Positions 1 to 8,206 of a DNA stretch of 17,145 nt are shown piece by piece. The notes below the pieces were generated by a model. The model was not told the origin of the DNA. It saw only the letters and a list, made by a program, of their open reading frames with translations, and searched no databases. This stretch comes from DATLYF01 sp035575095 (GTDB lineage: Bacteria; Pseudomonadota; Gammaproteobacteria; Competibacterales; Competibacteraceae). Positions within the stretch are counted from its first letter, which is position 1. The number at the start of each line of letters is the position of its first letter. The stretch covers positions 1 to 17,145 of the forward strand of contig DATLYF010000072.1 in assembly GCA_035575095.1 (NCBI GenBank), in the 5' to 3' direction. Position numbers and translations under genes: made by a program.

Positions 1-2386
1 CGGCGGCCTCGTAGCCACCGCCATAAACAGGCTCTTCGTAAGCAGGCTGATTATCGGCATAACCGCCGCCGCAGGGCGAGGGCGCAGTGGGCGCCGAGCC
101 AGCCAGGAACGGCAGGGTGACAGCGCCGGGGCAGTGGTCGGCGCGCAAGCCGTTGGCCGGGTCGATGGCAGCCATCTCGATGTCGGGGGGCGGCTGCAGC
201 TCTAGAGGCTCCAGGGGGAGCTTCGCCATCAAGCGGATCCACACCGGCAGCGCGCCGGCGCCGCCGCTGAGCTTGGTGGGCTTGTTGTCGTCGCGGCCGA
301 CCCATACCACCGCCAGGCGGTTGCCGGTGAAGCCGGCGAACCAGCTGTCACGGTAGTCATCGGTGGTGCCGGTCTTGCCTGCCACCCCCAGGTCCTTGGG
401 CAGAGTTTTGTAGATGGCGGTGGCGGTACCGGAGAGGGCCACCTGCTGCAGCGCCTTGTTGATCAGGAAGGCCGGCCCCGGCTCGATCACCTTCACCGCC
501 GACAGCGGATAGCGGCTGAGCGGTTGGCCCTCGGCGGTGGTTACCTCGCGGATCGCCCTGAGCGGCACGCGAAAGCCGCCGCTGGCGAAGGTCTCGTAGA
601 TCTGCGCCACCTCGATCAGGGTCACGTCCACGGCACCGAGCAGCAGCGAGGGGAAGGGCTTGAGGTCCTTGTTCAACCCCAGCCGCTTGAGGGTGCTGAT
701 CACCTGGATCACATCCAGGTCGAGGCCGATGCGCACGGTGGGGATGTTGTAGGACTTGGCCAGGGCGTCGCGCAGCATGACGTAGCCGTGATAGCGCTTG
801 TCGTAGTTGCCCGGCGACCAGCGCTGGCCGGTGTCGGAGGTGTAGACCACCGGCGAGGCGTCATCGAGCACCGTGGCCAGGGTGTAGCGCTGCGGGTATT
901 CCAGGGCGGTGAGGTAGATCGGCGGCTTGATCAGCGAGCCGGTCTGGCGCACCGCATCCAGAGCGCGGTTGAAGCCGGCCAGGCGCACGTCGCGTCCGCC
1001 CACCAGGGCCTGCACCTCGCCGGTCTGAGTGTCGGCCACCAGCGCCGCGCTCTGCAAGATGTTGGCCGGCAGCTTCTTCTCCTTCTCCAGCTTGGGCAGC
1101 TCGTCGCTGATGGCCTGCTCCGCCGCCTCCTGGACCAGAGGATCGAGGGTGGTGAAGATCTTCAGCCCCTCACTGGTCAGATCCTCCTCCTTGTAGAACT
1201 GGCGCAACTGGCGCTGCACCAGATCGACAAAAGCCGGATAACGGGTGATGCCACTCGGCGCCTCGGCCAGCACGTCCAGCGGCAGCTTCTTGGCGATCTC
1301 GGCGTCCTCGCGGCTGATCAGGTTCTGCTCGGCCATCACATCCAGCACCAGGTTGCGCCGCTCCAGGGCGCGCTCGGGGTGACGCCGCGGATCATAGGCC
1401 GAGGCACCCTTGGCCAGGCCCACCAGCAGGGCCATGTGATGCAAGCTGAGCTCGGACAGGGGACGGCCGAAATAGAAGCGACTGGCCAGGCCGAAGCCGT
1501 GGATGGCGCGGCTGCCGTCCTGGCCTAGATAGATCTCGTTGGCGTAGGCCTCCAGGATCTGGTCCTTGTCGTAATGCCACTCCAGCAGGATGGCCATCAG
1601 CATCTCGTTGACCTTGCGCGTCAGGCTGCGCTCGCTGCTGAGGAAGTAGTTCTTCACCAGCTGCTGGGTCAGCGTAGAAGCGCCCTGTACGGTACGCCCG
1701 GCCTGGAAGTTGGCCCAGATGGCGCGGACCACCCCCTTGGGGTCGACGCCGAAATGCTCATAGAACTTGCGGTCCTCCACTGCGATCAGCGCATCCACCA
1801 GCACCGGCGGCAGCTCCTCGCGCTTGACCAGGATGCGGTCCTCGTAGTGGGAGGGGTAGATAGCGGCGATCTCCTGCGGCTCCATGCGCATCAGGCCCGG
1901 ATCGCCCTGCCCGTCCAGCCCCTGCAGGGCCTGCACGCTGCCCTTGGCGAAGCTCACCCGTACGCGCTGAGAGGGCTCCGGCCCATCCCAGAAGGTGAAG
2001 CTGCGGGTATAGATGTCGAAGCTGTCGCCCTTGCGGATGAAGCTCCCGGGTCGCTGCAGAGTGTTCGCCGGGCGGTAGTTGAGGCGCTCCAACTCCTTGG
2101 CGAGCTGCTCGGCAGCAAGCGGAGCGCCGGGGAACAGCTCCAGCGGACGGGCATAGACGCGCGCCGGCAGGGCCCAACGCTTGCCCTCGAACTGGGCGCG
2201 GATGACGCCGTCCAGATGCAGCATGTAGCTGCCCAGAGCCACGACGCCGACGATCAGGCTGCCGAGCAGGGCCAGCCCCACCAGGCCGAGCAGGGCGCGG
2301 AACAGGCCGCGACGGCGCCCACCCCGGGCGGGCGAGGTGTCGGAGGGCTTGCTTTGGTGGGAGGAGGCTGTGGGTCGTCTGGCCAT
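1..2386 (-). CDS. mrcB: Penicillin-binding protein 1B, bifunctional peptidoglycan glycosyltransferase/transpeptidase (3' end off the window)
   Basis: Class A PBP that polymerises lipid II and cross-links peptidoglycan at the periplasmic face of the inner membrane. 795 residues are visible and the C-terminus runs off the left edge. There is a short basic cytoplasmic tail, a membrane anchor at about 31-56, a probable UB2H region at about 60-155, then a GT51 glycosyltransferase with EDRKFYEH (catalytic Glu at about 204) and GASTLTQQLVKNYFLSSERS. The transpeptidase has all three motifs: S484-L-I-K487, S545-Y-N547 and KTGTT at 671-675. The UB2H-like spacing, TQQLVKN..LSSERS and KGAS match PBP1B rather than PBP1A. 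The ATG at 2384-2386 follows an AAGGA ribosome site. The gene is divergent from tamA. The visible C-terminus is an odd Gly/Tyr-rich tail with GGGY at 773-776 and 789-792. Long open frames on the opposite strand here are codon-bias shadows. Confidence 0.95.
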   Translation of the reverse strand, partial: MARRPTASSHQSKPSDTSPARGGRRRGLFRALLGLVGLALLGSLIVGVVALGSYMLHLDGVIRAQFEGKRWALPARVYARPLELFPGAPLAAEQLAKELERLNYRPANTLQRPGSFIRKGDSFDIYTRSFTFWDGPEPSQRVRVSFAKGSVQALQGLDGQGDPGLMRMEPQEIAAIYPSHYEDRILVKREELPPVLVDALIAVEDRKFYEHFGVDPKGVVRAIWANFQAGRTVQGASTLTQQLVKNYFLSSERSLTRKVNEMLMAILLEWHYDKDQILEAYANEIYLGQDGSRAIHGFGLASRFYFGRPLSELSLHHMALLVGLAKGASAYDPRRHPERALERRNLVLDVMAEQNLISREDAEIAKKLPLDVLAEAPSGITRYPAFVDLVQRQLRQFYKEEDLTSEGLKIFTTLDPLVQEAAEQAISDELPKLEKEKKLPANILQSAALVADTQTGEVQALVGGRDVRLAGFNRALDAVRQTGSLIKPPIYLTALEYPQRYTLATVLDDASPVVYTSDTGQRWSPGNYDKRYHGYVMLRDALAKSYNIPTVRIGLDLDVIQVISTLKRLGLNKDLKPFPSLLLGAVDVTLIEVAQIYETFASGGFRVPLRAIREVTTAEGQPLSRYPLSAVKVIEPGPAFLINKALQQVALSGTATAIYKTLPKDLGVAGKTGTTDDYRDSWFAGFTGNRLAVVWVGRDDNKPTKLSGGAGALPVWIRLMAKLPLEPLELQPPPDIEMAAIDPANGLRADHCPGAVTLPFLAGSAPTAPSPCGGGYADNQPAYEEPVYGGGYEAA

Positions 2387-2591
2387 AGATCCTTAAACAG
2401 TGGTGCTCAGCGCGCGGCGGCGTTCGGCACGGCATCCGACGGCAGCGGCGGCGAAAAACGCCGACGGCCGCCTGCGCGGCCGCAGCATTGATTCTATCCC
2501 GATTCGCCGTCCCGCGGGCAAATTCCGTGCTCGGCCGAGCCCGCCGACACCCTGTGTATACTACGGACTGACCTTCGCATAGGACGAACCG
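2387..2591. promoter_or_regulatory. Divergent mrcB/tamA intergenic region
   Basis: A 205-base gap between divergent starts, so both genes must be transcribed from here. For tamA there is a TATACT -10-like box at 2557-2562, about 30 bases before the ATG, but no good -35 box at normal spacing. For mrcB, the minus strand has TAGAAT (2491-2496) with TTGCCC (2516-2521) at a long 19-base spacing. AGGA at 2581-2584 is the tamA ribosome site. The boxes are predictions by eye; no operator is recognisable. Confidence 0.4.
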
Positions 2592-4370
2592 ATGGGACCG
2601 CTGCGCCGTGCCTGGAACCGGAGCGCTTTGTTGTCGCTGCTCGCCGCCGGCCTGTGCCTGGGTGCGCCCGGACGCGCCGAGGATGCCGCTGACAAACTGC
2701 GCGTCAGCGTCGAGGGGCTGGAAGGCGAACTGCGCGCCAATGCCCTGGCCTTTCTCGGCATCGAACGCTTTGACGGCAAGGCCGCACCCTCTGTGGAGCG
2801 GTTGCGCTGGCTGCACCAGCAGGCCGAGGAGGAACTGCGCCGCGCCCTGCAGCCGTTCGGCTACTACCGGCCGCACATCGACTCCAGCCTGGAACACGAC
2901 GCCGCGGGCTGGCGGGCACGCTACCGGGTCGTGCCCGGCGAGCCAGTGCGCATCGCCAGCCTACGCCTGGAACTCGCCGGCGAGGCGCGCCAGGACCCGG
3001 CCTACCAGCGTCTGCTCGCCAATCCCCCGCTGCGCCAGGGCGAGGTGCTCGTGCATGCCCGCTACGAGCAACTAAAGAGCGAGCTGCAGAGCCTGGCCGC
3101 CGAGCGCGGTTACTTCGACGCCCGCCTGGTGGAGAGCCGGGTGCGGGTCGACCTCGCCGCCTATCGCGCCGACGTGATGCTGCGCTTTGACAGCGGCCCG
3201 CGCTACCGCCTGGGCGAGGTGCGCTTCAGCGACACCCCGCTCGACCCCGACCTGCTGCGCCGCTACCTCACCCTCGAGCCAGGCGAGCCCTACCAGGCCA
3301 GCCGCCTGCTTGAGCTGCAGAGCGATCTGATCGCCAGCGAGTACTTCGAACAGGTGATGGTCAACGCCTCCCCCGACCAGGCCGGCCCCGATCGAACCCT
3401 GCCGGTGACAGTGGACCTGGAGATGCGCAAGCGTAACCTCTACACCTTCGGCCTCGGCTACGGCACCGACACCGGCATGCGCGGCAAGGCCAGCGTGGAG
3501 CGGCGCTGGATCAACCGCCGCGGCCATCGCCTCAAGGGCGAGATGCTGGCCTCGCAGATCAAGCAGAACCTCAGCGCCGAGTACATCATTCCCGGCGCCG
3601 ATCCGCGCACCGACAGCTACAATGCCCGCATCGGCTACCAGGCCGAGGACTCCGACGTCAAGGACAGCCAGACCGCCCTGCTCGGCGTCAGCTACGTACG
3701 CCAGGACGGCAAGTGGCGCAAGACCCTGTCTCTGGACTACCTGTGGGAGAAGTTCAAGATCGGCGAGGACGAACAGGAGAGCAAGCTGCTCCTGCCTGGG
3801 GCGCAGTGGAGCCGGGTGGAGGCCGACGACCGGCTGTTCGTCACCCGCGGCTATCGCCTCGACCTGAGCCTGCGCGGCGCCTACGAGCCTCTGCTCGCCG
3901 ATGTATCCTTCCTACAGGCGCGGATGAGCGGCAAGTGGGTGGTGCCGCTGTGGGCCGAGGGCCGCATGCTGCTGCGCGGCGACCTGGGCACCACCTGGGT
4001 GGTCGACGACGCCGACTTCCAGCGCATCCCCACCTCGCTGCGCTTTTATGCCGGCGGCGACAACAGCGTGCGCGGCTACAGCCTGGACAGCATCGGCCCG
4101 CGCGATGCCGAGGGCGAGGTGGTAGGCGGTCGGCATCTACTGGTGGGCAGCCTGGAATACGAGCACCGGATCGCCGAGAAATGGAGCATGGCTGCCTTCG
4201 TCGACGCGGGCGACGCCTTCGACAGCGCGACCCCCGAGCTCAAGACCGGCGTCGGCTTAGGGGTGCGCTGGCGCTCGCCGGTGGGACCGGTGCGGGTAGA
4301 CCTGGCCTCCGGCCTGGATGAGCCCGGCGACAGCGTGCGCCTGCATCTCACTATCGGCCCCGACCTATGA
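2592..4370 (+). CDS. tamA: Translocation and assembly module outer-membrane protein TamA (Omp85/BamA superfamily)
   Basis: Outer-membrane partner of TamB in the translocation and assembly module, implicated in autotransporter assembly and in phospholipid movement to the outer membrane. The 592 aa are close to the usual length (E. coli about 577). A signal peptide covers residues 1-29 (hydrophobic LLSLLAAGLCLG, cleavage after GRA). Three POTRA-like segments span roughly 34-265, and a C-terminal 16-strand-type barrel runs from about 275 to the end. The Omp85 signature VRGY is at 493-496. The protein ends in DL rather than the common terminal aromatic residue. The ATG is preceded by AGGA seven bases upstream. 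The stop overlaps the tamB start by four bases (ATGA), so the two are co-transcribed and probably translationally coupled. A BamA identity is unlikely because there are three POTRAs, not five, and tamB follows. Confidence 0.95.
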   Translation: MGPLRRAWNRSALLSLLAAGLCLGAPGRAEDAADKLRVSVEGLEGELRANALAFLGIERFDGKAAPSVERLRWLHQQAEEELRRALQPFGYYRPHIDSSLEHDAAGWRARYRVVPGEPVRIASLRLELAGEARQDPAYQRLLANPPLRQGEVLVHARYEQLKSELQSLAAERGYFDARLVESRVRVDLAAYRADVMLRFDSGPRYRLGEVRFSDTPLDPDLLRRYLTLEPGEPYQASRLLELQSDLIASEYFEQVMVNASPDQAGPDRTLPVTVDLEMRKRNLYTFGLGYGTDTGMRGKASVERRWINRRGHRLKGEMLASQIKQNLSAEYIIPGADPRTDSYNARIGYQAEDSDVKDSQTALLGVSYVRQDGKWRKTLSLDYLWEKFKIGEDEQESKLLLPGAQWSRVEADDRLFVTRGYRLDLSLRGAYEPLLADVSFLQARMSGKWVVPLWAEGRMLLRGDLGTTWVVDDADFQRIPTSLRFYAGGDNSVRGYSLDSIGPRDAEGEVVGGRHLLVGSLEYEHRIAEKWSMAAFVDAGDAFDSATPELKTGVGLGVRWRSPVGPVRVDLASGLDEPGDSVRLHLTIGPDL

Positions 4371-7300
4371 CGCCGTCGCTGCACCGCGCCCTGCCCGCTC
4401 TGCTGCTGGTGCTGTGCCTCGCCCCGGTCCCGCCGGCGCAGGCTGCCCTTCTGGAATCCACGCTGGCCTGGCTGCTGCGCAAGGCGGACGAGGCTCTGCC
4501 CGGCCAGCTCAGTTACGAAAAACTGCAGGCCAGTGCCGGCCAGCCGGTGGTGATCGAGGGCCTGCGCTACGAGGACGGTCCTACCCGCGTCAGTGTGGCC
4601 CGCTTCGAGTTGCTGATCGATGCGGCGGCCCTGCTCGGCGGCAGCGCCCGCATCCGCCTGCTGCGGGCCGACGACATCGACATCCGCCTGCCGCCCCCGG
4701 CCCGCGCCGAACCCGCCGGCGGCCCGCTCGTGCTCGGCGACATTCACCTGCCAGTGAAGGTGCAGCTGGACAGCCTGGCCCTGAACCGCATCCGCATCCA
4801 GCCGGCCGGGGCGGCGCAGCCTTACCTGGTAGACAGTGTCGAGCTCGCCGCCCGCGCCGAGGGCGAGCAACTGACGCTGGACCGCCTCAGCCTGCGTCTG
4901 CCCCGCACCGAGCTCGATGCCGACGGCCGCCTCGCTGCGCATGGTCCCTGGCCGCTGGCCCTGGCACTGCGCTGGCGCTACCAGGACCCAGCCCTGGGCG
5001 AGCTGCGCGGCGACGGCAGCCTGGAGGGCGAACTGCAGGGCGTACTCGCCCTGCACCAGAGCGTGGCAGGCGCATTGCGCGGCGAGCTCGACGCCGGCCT
5101 GCGTCAGGTGCTCACCGCCCCCGAGTGGCACGCCGAGCTGCGGCTGGCCGCCGCCGACCTGCGTCCGCTCGACCCGCGCCTCGGCCGCGATCTGCAACTG
5201 GAGCTCGACAGCCAGGGGCGATTGGACGGCTACGAGGGTCGCCTGCGCTTGACCGGCGCCGACCTGCCGCAGCTCGGCGCGCTCCGCGTCGAGCTGGCCC
5301 TGCGCGGCGACCGCGAGCAATTGCACATCGAGCCGCTGCGGCTTTCCAGTCTGGCCTATCCTCTCACCCTGACCGCCGCGGCCGATTATCGACTGAGCGA
5401 GCGGCGTTTCGCCGCCCAAGGCCAGTGGCGGCAGTTGCGCTGGCCGCTCGCCGGAGTCGCCCAGGTGGACAGTCCCGAGGGGGACTTCCAGCTCTCCGGC
5501 ACGCTCGATGACTACCGCTTCCAGATGCGCACCCGGCTGCGCGGCCCCGAGCTGCCCGACGGGCAGTGGCGCATCGAAGGCCAGGGCGATCGCCAATCGC
5601 TGGCACAGTTGACTCTGACCGGTCAACTCTTGGAAGGCGAGCTGCAGGCCGAGCTCGACGCCCGCTGGCAACCCGCCCTGGCCTGGCAGGGCCGGTTGCG
5701 CGGCCATAACCTCAACCCCGGCGCCCACTGGCCGGAGCTGCCGGGTCGCATCGGCTTCCAGGCCGCCAGCAGCGGCCGGCTGGAGGGCGAGACCCTGCAC
5801 GCCGCAGTGGAGCTGACCGAACTCTCCGGCAGCCTGCGCCGCCAGGCGCTGCAGGGCCAGGGTCGGCTGCAACTGGCCGGGCGGAACCTGACCATCGAGC
5901 ACCTCGACCTGCGCGCCGGCGAGGCGCGGCTAGCCCTGGCCGGGCGCCTGGCCGAACAATGGGAGCTGGACTGGAAGCTGGCCGTGCCGGCCGTGGAGCG
6001 CCTGTTGCCCGGCGCAAGCGGCCGCCTGGAAACGAGCGGCACACTGGCCGGCCGCCGCGACCGCCCGCGTGCCGAGTTCCGGCTCGACGCCGAGCGTCTC
6101 GCCTACCGTGACAACCGTATCGGCCAGTTGCACGGCAGCGGCAAGCTGGATCTGGACGGCGACAGCCGGCTGCGGCTGGAGGGCGCTGCCCTGCGCCTCG
6201 GCGGCCAGGACTGGAGCCGGCTCAGCGTGGATGGCGGCGGCACCCTGAGCAGCCATCGCCTCGGCATCCGTCTGCAGGGGACGCCCGCCGACCTGGCCGT
6301 GGCGCTCGAGGGTGGCCTGGACGGCAACACCTGGCGCGGACGTCTCACCCAACTGCAGGCCCTGGGTAGTCCCGCCGGCGACTGGCGCCTGGCGGCTGCG
6401 GTGACGCTGCGAGCCGAGGCCGCATCGGCCGAGCTCGATAGCTTATGCCTGGCCAGCCGTCCCAGCCGCCTGTGCCTGCAGGGCCGCTGGCGCGCCGCCG
6501 CGGGCGTCGACGCCCAGTTGCGTCTAGAGCAGCTGGATCTGGAACGCTTCCAGAAGCTGCTGCCGAACAACGTCCGCCTCAGCGCCCGGGTCGATGGCGC
6601 GGCCCGCATCCGCGGCCGCAGCGCCGCCGATTTCCAGGGCGAGACCAGCCTCACCCTGGGGGCTGGCCGGCTGCGGCTGAGCCTGCAGGGGCAGCCGGTG
6701 GAATTCCCCCTCGGCGGCAGCCTCCGGGCCAAGGCCGGCCCGCCTCAGGCCGAGGCCGCACTGCGTCTGGAGCTAGGCCGGCTGGGGCGCTTCGACGGCA
6801 CCCTGCAGGTGGCCGAGCCACTGGCCCCAGGACGGCTGCAAGGCCGGCTGCGCGGCGAGATCGCCGATCTGGGCGTGGTCGGCACCCTGGTGCCGGAGCT
6901 GCAGCAGACCCGGGGCCGTATCGGCGCCGACCTGAGCCTGGACGGCACCCTGCCCAGGCTGCAACTGGGCGGCGAGCTGCGCCTGACCAACGGCGCTACC
7001 CGCGTGCCGCGCCTCAACCTGGACATCGATGCGGTGCAGCTGGCGGCCCTGGCCGATGGCCAGGGCGGCTTGCGTATCGACGGCAGCGCCCGCTCCGGAC
7101 CGGGGTGGCTGAGTCTGAGCGGGCGCTTGACTCCGGCCGCCGGCGGCCTCGACCTCAGCGTCAGCGGCCAGGCGTTCCAGGTGGCCGACACGCCCGAGCT
7201 GCAGATGCTGCTCTCGCCCGATCTCAGCATCAGCAGCGCACCCGGCCAGTTGCGAGTGGAAGGTGCGGTGCGCATCCCCCGCGCCCGGCTCAGTCCGCCC

Positions 7301-8101
7301 AAGGAGCAGGAGGCGGCGGTGCCGGTGTCCGATGATGTGGTGATCATCAACGATCCGCGCCGCCCCCAGGGCGAGCAACGGGCGGCGACGCGCAACCTGG
7401 CAGCGCGTGTGCAGGTGGTGCTGGGCGAGGACGTGCAGGTAGCGGCGGCAGGTTTCGAGGGCCGGCTGCGCGGCGAACTGCTGCTGGAACAGTCACCCCA
7501 GCTACCGCCGCGCGGCACCGGCACCATCCAGGTGGCCAGCGGCGAGTACCAGATCTACGGCCAGCGCCTGCAGCTCGATCGCGGCCGGGTGCTGTTCAGC
7601 GGCGGTCCGCTGGACAATCCCGGTCTCGATCTGCAGGCCACCCGCAAGGTGGGTGAGGTGATCGCCGGCGTGCAGATCCGCGGTTCGCTCAAGCAACCCC
7701 AGCTCAAGCTGTTCTCCACCCCGGCCATGCCCGACGCCAGCGTCCTCTCCTACCTGATGCTGGGGCGGGCGCCGGATGCCCGCTCCGGTTCCGAGAGCGC
7801 CCTGCTGCTGCAGGCGGCCACCGCCCTCGGCAGCGGCGGCGCCGGCCAACTGACCAAGCCTTTGCAGGAGGCCTTCGGCCTGGACACGCTGAGCTTCGAG
7901 GGCGGCGACACTCCCGACAAGACTGCCCTGGTGATCGGCAAGTATCTGTCGCCGGATCTCTACGTCAGCTACGGTGTGGGCCTGTTCGAGTCCCTCAACA
8001 CCTTCACGCTGCGTTACAAGCTGAACCGCTACCTTACCCTGGAGTCCAGCACCACCGGCGCCGACAGCGGCGCCGATCTGCTCTACACCCTGGAGCGCTG
8101 A
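4367..8101 (+). CDS. tamB: Translocation and assembly module protein TamB (DUF490 family)
   Basis: Very long periplasm-spanning protein of the AsmA-like/TamB family. It is anchored in the inner membrane by an N-terminal hydrophobic segment and forms a beta-taco groove thought to carry lipids or help outer-membrane protein assembly with TamA. The 1244 aa match the family's usual size (E. coli about 1259). An uncleaved signal or anchor lies at about 5-27 (ALPALLLVLCLAPVPPAQA). The middle is long, repetitive and beta-rich, with many short alternating Leu/Arg/Gly strands. The conserved C-terminal DUF490 domain covers roughly 930-1244, with the segments YQIYGQRLQLDRGRVLFSGG and LSYLMLGR and the terminal DLLYTLER. 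The start ATG overlaps the tamA stop (ATGA). No T-rich terminator follows the stop. Confidence 0.95.
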   Translation: MTPSLHRALPALLLVLCLAPVPPAQAALLESTLAWLLRKADEALPGQLSYEKLQASAGQPVVIEGLRYEDGPTRVSVARFELLIDAAALLGGSARIRLLRADDIDIRLPPPARAEPAGGPLVLGDIHLPVKVQLDSLALNRIRIQPAGAAQPYLVDSVELAARAEGEQLTLDRLSLRLPRTELDADGRLAAHGPWPLALALRWRYQDPALGELRGDGSLEGELQGVLALHQSVAGALRGELDAGLRQVLTAPEWHAELRLAAADLRPLDPRLGRDLQLELDSQGRLDGYEGRLRLTGADLPQLGALRVELALRGDREQLHIEPLRLSSLAYPLTLTAAADYRLSERRFAAQGQWRQLRWPLAGVAQVDSPEGDFQLSGTLDDYRFQMRTRLRGPELPDGQWRIEGQGDRQSLAQLTLTGQLLEGELQAELDARWQPALAWQGRLRGHNLNPGAHWPELPGRIGFQAASSGRLEGETLHAAVELTELSGSLRRQALQGQGRLQLAGRNLTIEHLDLRAGEARLALAGRLAEQWELDWKLAVPAVERLLPGASGRLETSGTLAGRRDRPRAEFRLDAERLAYRDNRIGQLHGSGKLDLDGDSRLRLEGAALRLGGQDWSRLSVDGGGTLSSHRLGIRLQGTPADLAVALEGGLDGNTWRGRLTQLQALGSPAGDWRLAAAVTLRAEAASAELDSLCLASRPSRLCLQGRWRAAAGVDAQLRLEQLDLERFQKLLPNNVRLSARVDGAARIRGRSAADFQGETSLTLGAGRLRLSLQGQPVEFPLGGSLRAKAGPPQAEAALRLELGRLGRFDGTLQVAEPLAPGRLQGRLRGEIADLGVVGTLVPELQQTRGRIGADLSLDGTLPRLQLGGELRLTNGATRVPRLNLDIDAVQLAALADGQGGLRIDGSARSGPGWLSLSGRLTPAAGGLDLSVSGQAFQVADTPELQMLLSPDLSISSAPGQLRVEGAVRIPRARLSPPKEQEAAVPVSDDVVIINDPRRPQGEQRAATRNLAARVQVVLGEDVQVAAAGFEGRLRGELLLEQSPQLPPRGTGTIQVASGEYQIYGQRLQLDRGRVLFSGGPLDNPGLDLQATRKVGEVIAGVQIRGSLKQPQLKLFSTPAMPDASVLSYLMLGRAPDARSGSESALLLQAATALGSGGAGQLTKPLQEAFGLDTLSFEGGDTPDKTALVIGKYLSPDLYVSYGVGLFESLNTFTLRYKLNRYLTLESSTTGADSGADLLYTLER

Positions 8102-8135
8102 GTCCGCGACCGCATACCCCTGGTGCCGAACCAAA

Positions 8136-8144
8136 TGCTAAGAT
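8136..8144 (+). promoter_or_regulatory. Extended -10 promoter element for the Deg protease gene
   Basis: TGC followed by TAAGAT (8139-8144) fits the extended -10 pattern TGn-TAnnnT. No convincing -35 hexamer lies 16-18 bases upstream, which an extended -10 can tolerate. It would start transcription near 8151, giving a leader of about 55 bases. Predicted by eye. Confidence 0.4.
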
Positions 8145-8163
8145 GCCGGTCACTGCCTGGCAG

Positions 8164-8182
8164 GACCGCCCCCGCGGCGGTC
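8164..8182 (+). other. Leader hairpin before the Deg protease gene
   Basis: Perfect inverted repeat GACCGCC / GGCGGTC with a 5-base loop (CCCGC), between the predicted start of transcription and the ribosome site. It is not followed by a T-run, so it is not an ordinary terminator of tamB. Confidence 0.45.
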
Positions 8183-8206
8183 ATACTCAATTACGGCGGA
8201 GGTTGT

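Noticed and set aside
524..2491. Two long plus-strand open frames (524-1528 and 1574-2491)
   Set aside because: They lie opposite mrcB, whose minus-strand translation shows all class A PBP motifs. The plus frames have low-complexity His/Gln/Gly/Leu composition typical of antisense shadows in GC-rich genes.
4076..5902. 608-codon minus-strand open frame across tamA/tamB
   Set aside because: Antisense shadow of tamB; repetitive Gln/Ala/Gly composition, no family motif, and it spans the tamA-tamB junction.
8123..8206. Upstream start for the Deg protease at 8123
   Set aside because: The added residues are not family-like, the region holds the likely promoter and leader hairpin, and the ATG at 8207 has GGAGG and begins a proper signal peptide.
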